The position numbers and the translations under genes are program-made. Positions 54,181-64,000 of a DNA stretch of 64,000 bases are shown piece by piece (positions within the stretch are counted from its first letter, which is position 1; each line of letters begins with the position of its first letter). The notes below the pieces were generated by a model, which worked only from the letters and a program-made list of their open reading frames with translations, made no database searches and was not told the DNA's origin. This DNA comes from Metarhizium brunneum (Eukaryota; Ascomycota; Sordariomycetes; Hypocreales; Clavicipitaceae): assembly GCF_013426205.1 (NCBI RefSeq), contig NC_089422.1, positions 7,777,001 to 7,841,000 of the forward strand. Reading direction: 5' to 3'.

Positions 54181-57100
54181 TTACCGGTCCTCCCTAAGAT
54201 CTAGCACCTCCAAGTCTGTTTCTACCCCGAGCAAGCCTAAAGCTAGATTGGTCTGTTCAGACCGATGGAGGACTAGTCTTGTTTCCGTGGTGTTCTGCAG
54301 ATCTTGAATCCTCTGGTCTAGTTTTCGAGGGTTCATCCACACAGACGTGGGCACTTCTTCCAGATGCTGTGGCCTTTTATACTCCGGTCCATGGCCCAGC
54401 TGTGCGACCTTAATCCAGGCCGACTCACATCCAATGGCAATCTTTCTAGCCGTTTGCCATCCAGTCAGTCGAGTAATATCGAATACACGCTGAATTACCC
54501 AACAGCGTTGATTGTTATCTTGGAGCTGTGAACAATGTTAGAAAGTGTGGAAGTGTGGAAGTGCAAGCTTGCCTGGCCTTTGCATACCTGTACTGCTGCC
54601 ACAAACAGGCAGAAGCTGCTCTCAATTAGAGCAGCTGCAAGCGTAGTACTAATATCTTTCTTTGTAGAACAGTTGTCTGTGAGCCCGGCTGCGATACGTC
54701 CAATTTGTATCGCATAACCGGCAGTAGAAGGCGCCGCCATTCCTGCAGCCTGCATTGCCGCTGGCGGCATGTTGGGCCGACTCCGGTATAAGTGAATAAG
54801 ACCCATATAGTAATTCATCCAAATGCCGGCAACAGAATAGGTGCGGTACTGGAGTGCTGTACCAAATGGTGTGTCTTTGTGATCGGCATATTCACTATTT
54901 AAAGGCTTAAAACGAGCGTCAAGACGATTCTCAAAAGTCTCGAACGCTTGGCGAATACTCTCCCATTCCTGCTCAGCCAGCTCGTTGCTTTCAGGTGTTG
55001 CCGTGTCGCCTGGAGAATCCGACTCATCTGAATAACATGATTGTGCAGAAAAGCCTATTGGGGCATGGAACTTTCCTAGAGTAGGCACAATTCCGGGAAA
55101 CTGGGATGGAGACGATCCTCCCCTAAAGGATCCACCACCTTTTGCTCGGAATGCCTTTCTTTTTCTCGACAAGTCTTTTGATGTAAAGCTCGCCAGACGA
55201 CCAAGGAGTAGAATGAGATGATCATAAGTCCCAAAACTATATTTGAAATTCATTAGAGAGATGAGACAACATGAGGGTCAAAAGAGGGAAGGGGCCGTCT
55301 TACATGGAGTTGATGCTAGACAAGGGAGCCCGTGGGGGGCATTGCGTCCAATGTTCATACTCCATACTGCGTATCAAGTCAACCTACAAGCCTCCCGGTC
55401 TCGATATCGGGAAGTCAATCTTACAATAGTTTAGTCCCACCAAGCATGCTTTGATAAACATCCATTTTCGCATACCACCAGAAGAGGTCTCGAAGCATGT
55501 CGTAAGTCTCTATGTCTTTATCGGTGGTCCATAGGCATTCCTCGTCCAGGAGCTGACCTTCTTGGAGCCCATAATCCTCGGCTGTGACATGATGGCCCGT
55601 AATTGTGCTTAGGAGCCCGTAATCAAGATCAGCGGGATCTCTTCGCGGTCCGATGGAAGGCGGCGCTGAGAGTGGACTTGGGAAGTGCCTCATCCGCTTG
55701 ACTGGAAGACAAATGCGGGACATTTGTCTAAGGGGTATTTGTCGAAATAAAAGCCTTCCGCCAAGGAGATGATTACACCACTTGGTGTGATCCGATGACC
55801 AGACCTCAAAGTAGGCCAACAGCAATGTGGTTGCCACGGTAGTCGGCTTTGTATTTCTCTGCAGGCTGCTTACGTTCCTCGCATTTCGACGAAGAGAGAT
55901 ATGGTAATGCCTTAACGCGGCTGTGGCCGGAGTATTTTGGAGATTTGCAATCTGTAAACTTGCAATTGCCATAATGGCGTGGAAGAGACCAGGATGATGG
56001 AAGGACAGCAAAGGGAACGTATCTGAGAAAGTATCAGAGGCGCTGTGACGACGGCATCTTCTGCTTCTACACAAATGGTTTGAAAGGGGGGGGTTAAGGC
56101 AAGGCACTTACGGCTCCACAAGTTGTTATCGAGAGTAGCGTCACCGTCGAATCGTGCTCCTGAAGCGAGCGAGGTTGGGTCTCTCTCATATAGTGACATG
56201 GTAGGACCAGTGACACTAACAAAATGGCGGAAGATGGTTTGCATGTCATGCCGCCGTAGCTCGGAGGAATGAACATAGTCCATGTACTCTGAAAGGGCAT
56301 AGTTCTGTGCAAATGCTGAAAAGGTTCTAACTTCGGTGCCTCCTCTTGTGTACGGTTTCAAAACATCTCTATAATCTCGCACAGTAAGCGACTGTGGATC
56401 GGGGGATTCATCGTCAGACTCGTCCATGGCAACCTCGTCTTCTATGCCTCCATGTCCGTACTGGGTGCGGTCTGGCCATCCATACCCCCGGTTGGAAGGC
56501 ATATCACGTTCAAAGGAGGTCCCAAGTTGTTCTTCTCTCGAGTCTTGCTCTTGGCCAAGGACATTAGGTGGAACTTCGCCGTGGCTGGATCCCATATAAT
56601 AATTCTGGGCGAGATGAGCAGCGTCCGGTCCTAGAAGAGGGTTCGGGATTGGAGGATAGTTTGATAGCGAACCGTGGCTCGAGTGGACTTGTGTAAACGA
56701 CATAGGTTGCCTGTGACTGCCATTGAAAGTTGCTGGTCTGGGTGCAATCGGTTGCAGAGAAGCTTGAGAGTTGGCCGGATTTGGGTGAAGTCCGATGGAG
56801 GCGCCTTGTTGTCGAGTACCAGGTGGATATACGGTTGGTCCAAAATGGCCATGAGCTGTTCCTAAATTTGCAGGGTCCTTGAAGACAACACGTTGCGTAT
56901 ATCCTTCACATGGTCGTTTGGACTTGATGCAGTTCTTGCATCTTGGCTTAGTTTCGTCGCACTTGATTCGCCTTTTCCGGCAAGCTATTGGGTAAAGTTG
57001 GAGAGTTAGGCAAAGAGCTACTTGCTATAGACAAAAAAGGGGGGACTCACTCAGACATCCTGTCTTGGTCCTCTTTTTAACTGCCGGCTTCTTTCCCTTG

Positions 57101-57204
57101 GCTTCGTCTTCTGTATTGGAATTCTGCTGTTGAGCTGGAGCTGGAGCTGAACTGGGCTGAGATTGTTTGCTGTCGGGCTGCATACTGCCACCATCTGCCA
57201 TCAT
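54181..57204 (-). CDS. Zn2Cys6 transcription factor with Fungal_trans_2-like domain
   Basis: 893 aa from six minus-strand exons: 57204-57051, 56984-56112, 56022-55425, 55366-55304, 55236-54588, 54525-54181 (introns 66, 89, 58, 67 and 62 bp). The zinc cluster has Cys at 50, 53, 60, 67, 70 and 77 in perfect CX2CX6CX6CX2CX6C spacing; intron 1 splits it between Cys50 and Cys53. The adjoining GYTQRVVFKDP is common in regulators with this domain type. The middle (about 343 on) opens HTFPLLSFHHPGLFHAIMAIASLQ, given here by its key part HHPGLFHAIMA, followed by ALRHYHISLRRN, which fits the Fungal_trans_2 domain. Exon 4 has only 63 nt and gives FMEYEHWTQCPPRAP; the last exon lacks any Met but reads cleanly to TAA. 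Two ATGs start the frame (57204, 57201). Targets are unknown. Confidence 0.87.
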
Positions 57205-60200
57205 GGACAGTCGACGAGTTCAAAGAACACTAGTCGGCAGGAGGTCGATCTGACTTCGGAGATGACTAGTGCACATGCACTTACATTGCGTATTTGTTGC
57301 AGCAAATTAAACCAGTAAAAGTTGTTTTCAAGTTGCCTCCGGAGCTGCAGCGCAGAGCCAGAAATCCAGTGTTGGTTGAAGACGGCGTGGATCTACTGTG
57401 GTGCTGCACAGCAAGTCGTGAAGACGTGCAAACACACAATCGTCATAAAGGCAATAAAGAAGATACAATTCCGAAGCTAGGTTGAAGGAGTAGAATATTC
57501 AGCCAAACTCTAAAGCAATAGGAAAAAGAGATTCGAGGAAAAGAACTGCTGAAGAGCGTGAAACGTCTCCGGTGTAACACGAGCACAGGCGGACAGAAAG
57601 GCGGTAGATCCGAGGGGAAACCTCAGAGCCTGGGATTGTCTGGCTTTAGGACAGGACAATGATGGCGAGGCGGGACCGGTAACAAGTCAATGATGTCCGA
57701 GGTATAGAGACTGACGTCCAAGAAACAAAGACAACTTGACGCCTAAAAGGTTGAAGAGTTGAGCAAGATCAGCCGAGGCCCTCGTCGCCCCTCTTTCTTC
57801 CCCCACGATCTTTGATCTAGTTCTGGGCGGGAAGGTAGCAGGCAGCTGTAGATTCCGGCAATGGAGTAGCAAATCAGATTTTCACCTTGGATTGTCGATA
57901 CAATTTTACTATTCGGAAGCCAGATACTTCCAAGGGCATGGTGAGGTCTTGCGGCAACACACGCGTTGTGCAGGCGGATGCAGGACAAAGGCGAAGGATG
58001 GGAGGGCGCCGGGACCTTTCGACGGGGCCGTATCCTTGTCAGTGTTGTAGACAAGTGAGGCCGATGGCAAATGTCAAGGGCTGCCAAGAGAAGAAACTAG
58101 ACGTTGGGTCCTCGGGTCCGCACCCGGGATTTTGGAGAGAAGGAAGAGCAGATGGAGCAGCAAGATGTTGACCAGACATTGGCCACAAGAAGAAAAGCAT
58201 CTCTGGTGGGCAAATCGAGAGACCATGAGGGCAACTTTGGAAGGCGGGAAGGAAGAACTGGGGTCCAGATGTCCCAGATGTCCAGATGTCTGGTCTGGTA
58301 CATGGTACGGAGCACTGGACTGGATGCTGGGATCAATCGACACAAACCAGACTGGATTGACAAGGCCCATCCGGTGTCAGTTAGTGTTAGTTGACGGGCA
58401 CCTGGGCGTAGCCGGTTCTATGTTTCCAGTTGACCAACCAGGCTTTAGAAGTCCACCCCCAGGCCCACGACCCCGGCGCCAGCTAATGCCTTTTTTTTTT
58501 AAGTAAAGTACCTACTTAAGTAAGTACTTGGGTAAGTACCTAGGTCTAAGTAAGTAGTCGAGCAAGCGCCAGCATTCCAACATGGAAAGGTCCGGTGCAC
58601 ATGGTCTGGTGGTCAACTGAAGCCTGGTCCAGGGGCTTGAACGGGCTTCTAAAGTTGGCATCTGGGCATCTGCATGTGGGTATTTGGAGCTGGCCTTGAG
58701 TATCAACGCCGGTGCGCCCGCCATCCCCTGGAGCTCCTCGGACTTGGCGCCAGCCATTGCACCGTTACCAAGCGTTGCCATGCCCACCCATGTGCAGATG
58801 CATGCATCTGCCCTAGTTGACTAACTCCATGTCTTGACTCGACAGCTCCATATTAGGTATTGAATAGTAGTATGTACTATGATATCAAGACATGCGGCCG
58901 GCGCGCTCTGGTCCTAGCGGAGGAAACGGCCAACGGTCAACAGAACTCGGCGGATCGGTACAAGTGCCCAGATTGCCGTGCATTTCCAGCCAAATCCTGG
59001 AGCTTTCAATGTTCGCGTCAAGCAGGGTCGGACGGATTAGCCCAGGCGCCTCAACGGCTCCGCGAGAACCTGATGCTTCCCAGCAGCAACGGGCAGCTAG
59101 GCCCGCATCTACCCTCCCGATGCCTGCTGTTCCTATGTCTCCATGTACAATTGCCAACGGTCCTCCAGATCAATGATCCCAACAGACTGAGCCTGGCCGG
59201 TTCAGGCGTTGTAATGCATGTGGTCTGCGGTGGCGTGGCTTGCTTAGCGGCACTCATGGCGCCCCGCCCTTCGAATCGAGCCACGCGTTGTTCGATGACA
59301 CGGCACATGGAAGCTCGTCACCGACTACCGAGCAGTATTATCATTCGGGTCCTGCTGCTACACGGCTGGTCCATGCCCCTGAAGCCTGGGTCGTTGATTA
59401 TGGAGTAGTTCCCACAGATCTCGACTGTCGCCTACAGGCAAGGCACGGCTCACCAAGAGACCCAGGCGCAGGAGATGCAGCAGGGAACCGCCGCGCCCGC
59501 ATCGTCCATGTCCGTCCGCGCTCCAGTGATGAGGTGCTCAAGTGGACATTGCATGCATCTACGGAGCATCTACGGAGCATCTACGGAGCATCTGCAATAC
59601 GGGCTGCCCCATACTCGTACGTATTGACATGCAATGCCGTCTGGTAGTCTCGACATCTGCCAAGATACCAGTGGCCGAACAAGGCTATGCAATTTGATGC
59701 ATGCGCCCTAGCCTTAATTACTTGTTGTACACAGCGACTACCCACCTGTGCCTCCAAATACCAGCAGACATGGACTACTCGACCACACACCACCACTGCA
59801 CTTCAACATGCACGTGTACAGCAGACCGCACCCGCCCATCCATCGCAAATGGTGTCGTGTTGCACAAACCAGCAGCTGCAAAACCGAACCATGCCATGTG
59901 TATGGTCAATGCAACTGGTCTCTGCTCCCTGGCCTGGCGGACAAACCGGCCTGGCCCCGAATTGGGCACTCTCCCTCTCCCTTGCGTCTGGCCCTGCCGC
60001 CGAGCACAGACGATCGTACATACACTACCGAGTGACAAGTAGTACTACTAATGGAATTTGGGGTCAAGTTCCGACGGAGCCGACTTGAGCACTTGGCCAT
60101 GGCGTGGTGGTCGAGGGCTCAGAATATCATCGGAACTCGATGGCTCATCTTCTCGAGTACATATGTACATACTTCTCTTGTCCCCCACCCCCCTCCAAAG

Positions 60201-63200
60201 TTCTTCTCTGTGCCTTGTGCTGATTTGGGAAGTCGTCAGGAGAAATGCGACTTCGGTGCCAGAGCGTCAAGGGATTAACACGGAGAAATCGTACGCTTCA
60301 GATTTACCTAGCCGATGTGGGTGGGATTTGCAACGGCACTTAGTCTTCCGCAAAAGTGATGCAGAGCAAGAGCGCGCTCTGTGGACAAGGAAGATTGGGC
60401 CGGGCTGCAAGTACGTATGTACAACGGACTGCTTGGCTCCTTGGCAAGGCAAACCGCACCCAAAGCAATCGTCTCCCGCCGAGTGTTTGTTTCCCACCAT
60501 GCTACGTATGTATGTATGTATGCAGTCTGTTATATGCCGGTGTCCGAGAGGCCCGCATCGTCATGGGCCTAACCACACAGAACATGACATCTCCCTACCG
60601 AGTACCTACCCGGGGGTGTCCAAGCCCTTAGCCAGCGTGTAAAGCTGTCTGCTGTATTACCGAGTAAACGCATATCACTAGTGGCACCGTCTCATATCCA
60701 CCTGCTGTAGCCCGAGCGGGAGAGCTCCCTTGTACGGCGTATTGTATTGTATTGTATTGATTGAGAACCTAGCAGGTATAAGTGCGGAGTGCTCAGTGTT
60801 CAAGGTACGGAGTAGTATATGACCGTTTTCTAGGGGACGGGCCAGGGTGACGGTCCGATTCGTACCAGTTGGCCATTGTTTGGCAATTCCAGCAAACGTG
60901 ATCCTTGTCCGCAACAGAGAAGCACGGGGTTGCTCCAATCGGCATGACTCAGCACCAGCGATTAATTCTGTCCAAATGGTCCCCTGGGGAAGCCGAAGAC
61001 GCCATCTGCCTACCTAGGTACAGGTACGTATGCCATGATGAGAAAGGGAAGGCAAAATAATATATATTTACCACATTGCAATTATCAAGACTGTTTGAGG
61101 GCGATCCACCTACCATTTGAACACTTGCAACAGGACACATACCGCCCAACAGGATTTGGATTCAATCCGATACAGCGGGGAACTTGGGCAAACTTGTATC
61201 TAAGACACTGGACCCCCAAACATCAAACATGCAAGTGTCAATTGCAGAATTCCTTACGTATCTCCATTGAAATTCCCAGAGTGCGTGATGGCCTTCAGAC
61301 AATGGGGCAGAATCCCAATACCAGGACGGACTGTTGGCCGCGAGACACAACATTGAAGGCCTAGAACGCAGCAAGGCCCCATCAATTCTGCCCCGCTCCT
61401 TCCGCCTCCAGCAGGTACCTAGTACCTACTACGTTAGGCAGTTATCCCGACACAAGCGGCAAGCATGCTCCTCCATCATTTCAAAATCCCCTTTGCTCTC
61501 ATCGCCGGCGAATACCGTAGCTTTTTATGCTCAAAATCTACTTTGCCTCCCAGGTAGAGGCGGCTTACCGCTGCAAATGCAAAGCATTTTGCCGATATGT
61601 ACAGGTGACGCACGAACAGGCTTTAACGCAACGTTGGCACGTGTCCATGCATCAACGACCGTATGCTAGTCCAGCACCCAAGGCACCTCGCTGTGATGAA
61701 AACTTGACAGCGTCATGACGGAGAGACTACACATGCAATCTGGGAGAATCAAACTCCAGGCAGTCTTCTGCAGATGCACCAAATAAGTAGTAGGGCAGAG
61801 ATGTAAGACCCATGCCACCACGTTTTCCCCAAATTGCTACCATCCAACCTCGCCGTGAGACTAACACTGGATCCAGATACTATTATAAATGTCTTGCACT
61901 GCCTATCTAAGTCAAGTGTTAGATGCTCTGTCCTACCCAAACTACCGCACCTCCCATGTCACAACAGCTCGTCCTGCTCAGCCGCGAACCCCTGCTACAG
62001 GAACACACACGAAATGCAAACACAGCGTTTCTCCACTATAGGAATCACTGGTCCAACGTGATACTGGCCTTTTGGAGCCTGTACTCGGCCAGCAAACCCA
62101 GGCACTCATGCAGCAAAAGATGTTAGTCTATCCTCTAACGTGGGCTACTGGGGCGTTGGCGTGCCTTGGTGAGCTCAAAAGAACACTAGCCAACATGCGC
62201 GCGATGGTGAGAGCGTGACATGAATAATAGCTCTCTCTGTGCAGGGTTCTTCTGTATTCAGGAACTAGGACTCTGGGCCTATAAGCACGTATGTATGATA
62301 GCTGACTTCAGACCTGGTAACAGGAACATCCCACAAAGCGCACAGCTACCTTTTAGTAGAGACATTAATATATTTTGATTCAGCCAAGTTAGCATTATGG
62401 ACTGTGCGAGGGTTACATCATGACAGCAGCCTGTGATCTGAACGCAATATGCACGACAATATTCAGGATAAACCTTTCAAGGTGCTCAAAGAAAGGCACT
62501 CGTGGACCCTCTAGATTATAGTAACCACTACCCAATATCCAATATCAAAACCCTTACGATATAGAACGTGACCTGTCACTGGGTCTTTTTTCTCTGCATC
62601 TGGCTCCTATCGCGATAGAGCAGGAGGATATGCTGTTCATACATATACTGAGGGCAATTCGACCCAATGAGACAAGTTGGCAGGTTTTCGGCGACTTGAT
62701 GTGGCTGTGTTCACAGTGACTATCTCTAATAACACCTACTCAAAACAGCTCTATCTCACTGAGATTGCAAAATTTGACATTGTGTCCAGCTTCATCGGAA
62801 TTCACGTCAAGTCAGGTGGTAGCAGCAACAGTACGTCAGGACTTGAGCTCCTGTTTTGTCAACATCAGACTGCTTGTTAGAACGTCAATGTCTTCCCTCT
62901 CTGTCCTTATTCTCTCCTGTACGCCTCGAACTATGATGCCGTGTTTCTGGAGGTCTAAAATTATCCCAGACCGCGAAGCAAATGCTCTCGAATTCCGGTG
63001 AATTGGTATCACTACCACCCACCAGATGCAAACCTTTTTTTGCAATTGACCTTCCCGCAAGATGGTACAACCCTACAAGATCACATGCCCTGAAATTGGT
63101 TAACCGTGCTATAAATTAGCTATCAGGGCACCTCAACAGTCTCGAGCAGTGGCAATGGGCACAAGCTACCAGAGACTGCTTCCTCCCTATGTAACGCAAC

Positions 63201-64000
63201 ATTCGATGGACATTTCTCACGCGTCCTGAGGCCAGTTTCTGTGACAACACAATAAAGTATAGAGAAATTGCCGACAACCTAGGTGCCAAGGGAGGTGAAG
63301 CACGAAAGGGTTCCTATACCGTTTTGCCCTTACTCCAACCACTGCCACTCAACCGCACCATACACGCCCAGCTCACAGCTGAAATCCAAACAGGCGTGGC
63401 ACATTGGTCTCAAACTCAGTCAACTTTGTTCTGCGTCCAAGTGCTCTCTTGGCGGCACAAACCCTTGGGCTCTGTCGCACTGCATACATGCTGGCTGCGC
63501 AATTGGCATGGTACAAGATCTACCCCTTCGGTTTTTGCTCTCATGGTTTAGCGGTAACTCTAACTCGTGTTTCCACCCAGATGGCCGGATACTGTTGCCG
63601 TGGCCAGAGGCCGTCCCCAAGAGTCTCGTGTTACAAACATGCCTAGGAGTCGCGAAGCAAGTTGGGGTCCTTGGCACCGAGCGTACTACCATCCATCAGC
63701 TACTTCAGCGTCGTCACTCACGCCAGGCCGCCTTTGAGTTCACTCCTACGCGATCTGGCCTGCGAGTAGCCTTGATTCCGGGCCGCTACACAGCGAGACC
63801 ACTGTTTCCGAACTGCCGGGTCTGAGCCGTTTTGCCAGGTCCCAGTTCCCTCGCTTTCGTATCATGTCGGCCTTCGTACAGTTCCTTCTGCTGGCGTATG
63901 TATGCATCCGGCCCCGAACCCGCGGCCACGGTTCAGGTGCTTCCTGGGAAGCGTCTCAGTTGGCGAGATGAAAATTAAGGCTGTGGCGGGCGGCAGATGT
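57205..64000. other. 6.8-kb gene-free right end
   Basis: No frame here has a signal peptide, membrane helix, family motif or believable splicing, despite many overlapping short frames on both strands. 57205-58100 is probably the upstream region of the Zn2Cys6 gene. Seen within: a T10 run and AAGTACCTACTTAAGTAAGTACTT-type steps (58490-58556), an 11-bp tandem (59555-59594), one TACGGAGTA (60806), GTATGTATGTATG runs (about 60505-60520), AT-richer sequence from 62240 to 63120, and a possible decayed coding patch on the minus strand at 62836-63060. Confidence 0.5.
59555..59594. repeat. Tandem 11-bp repeat, about 3.6 copies
   Basis: GCATCTACGGA is repeated exactly at 59555, 59566 and 59577, followed by a partial fourth copy. 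It is short and lies in non-coding sequence. Confidence 0.85.

Noticed and set aside
58860..59408. 182-codon plus-strand frame
   Set aside because: No start context, motif or plausible splicing; competing frames on both strands of the same stretch.
63283..63825. 180-codon plus-strand frame at the right edge
   Set aside because: Composition is mixed Cys/Ser/Pro/His with no domain, and two other phases are similarly open. Could be re-examined if the contig is extended.
1..64000. Secondary-metabolite cluster, CRISPR array, retrotransposon
   Set aside because: No polyketide synthase, NRPS, terpene synthase or P450 genes; no spaced direct repeats; no reverse transcriptase or transposase motif in any frame I examined.

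Overview
This is nuclear DNA of a filamentous ascomycete. Genes carry short introns (57-89 bp in nearly all cases; 175 bp in one) with GTRNGT donors, CTAAC-like branch sites and AG acceptors. The proteome is eukaryotic (proteasome alpha-5, SRP68, gamma-tubulin complex, mitochondrial Hsp70), and the Zn2Cys6 regulators, AA12-like dehydrogenase and DUF2415-type WD protein are typical of Pezizomycotina. Protein style suggests a Sordariomycete, probably Hypocreales; I cannot name the species. Almost all genes here needed splicing by eye. Each reported exon chain keeps frame and restores conserved family motifs across the junctions.

Layout. 1-373: 3' end of an MFS transporter (+). 2792-6119: Zn2Cys6 regulator of the Ppr1/UaY type (+, 4 exons). 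6691-7293: small single-pass membrane protein (-). 8072-8170: intron-containing tRNA-Phe (+). 8495-9638: secreted Cys-rich, probably GPI-anchored protein (-). 10364-11902: secreted sorbosone/pyranose dehydrogenase-like protein (-). 13376-15913: PH-domain protein (-). 15914-21891: long gene-free stretch rich in a short dispersed motif. 21892-23031: coiled-coil protein (+). 23488-24787: mitochondrial L-2-hydroxyglutarate dehydrogenase-like enzyme (+). 25484-27663: WD/DUF2415 protein (-). 28508-28679: 172-bp inverted-repeat element. 29322-35146: CPSase-ATCase of pyrimidine synthesis (-). 36981-39109: mitochondrial Hsp70 (+). 39562-40062: small membrane protein (-). 40423-42414: SRP68 (-). 45185-48726: SNF2/RING helicase (+). 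49245-52148: GCP2 (-). 52902-53799: proteasome alpha-5 (+). 54181-57204: a second Zn2Cys6 regulator (-, 6 exons). 57205-64000: no supportable gene.

The genes do not form a pathway or an obvious biosynthetic cluster. Most are housekeeping functions: pyrimidine synthesis, mitochondrial folding, protein targeting, microtubule nucleation, DNA repair, proteolysis. They are interspersed with two regulators and two secreted proteins. Three divergent pairs share upstream DNA: CPSase-ATCase/Hsp70, SRP68/SNF2 and GCP2/alpha-5.

Points most worth a second look: the CPSase-ATCase has no dihydroorotase-like domain between its two halves; the inverted-repeat element next to that gene; the 9-mer TACGGAGTA/TACTCCGTA, seen at least 13 times and only outside genes; and a Tyr/Trp-run Cys-rich surface protein. 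I found no evidence for a wholly new system.
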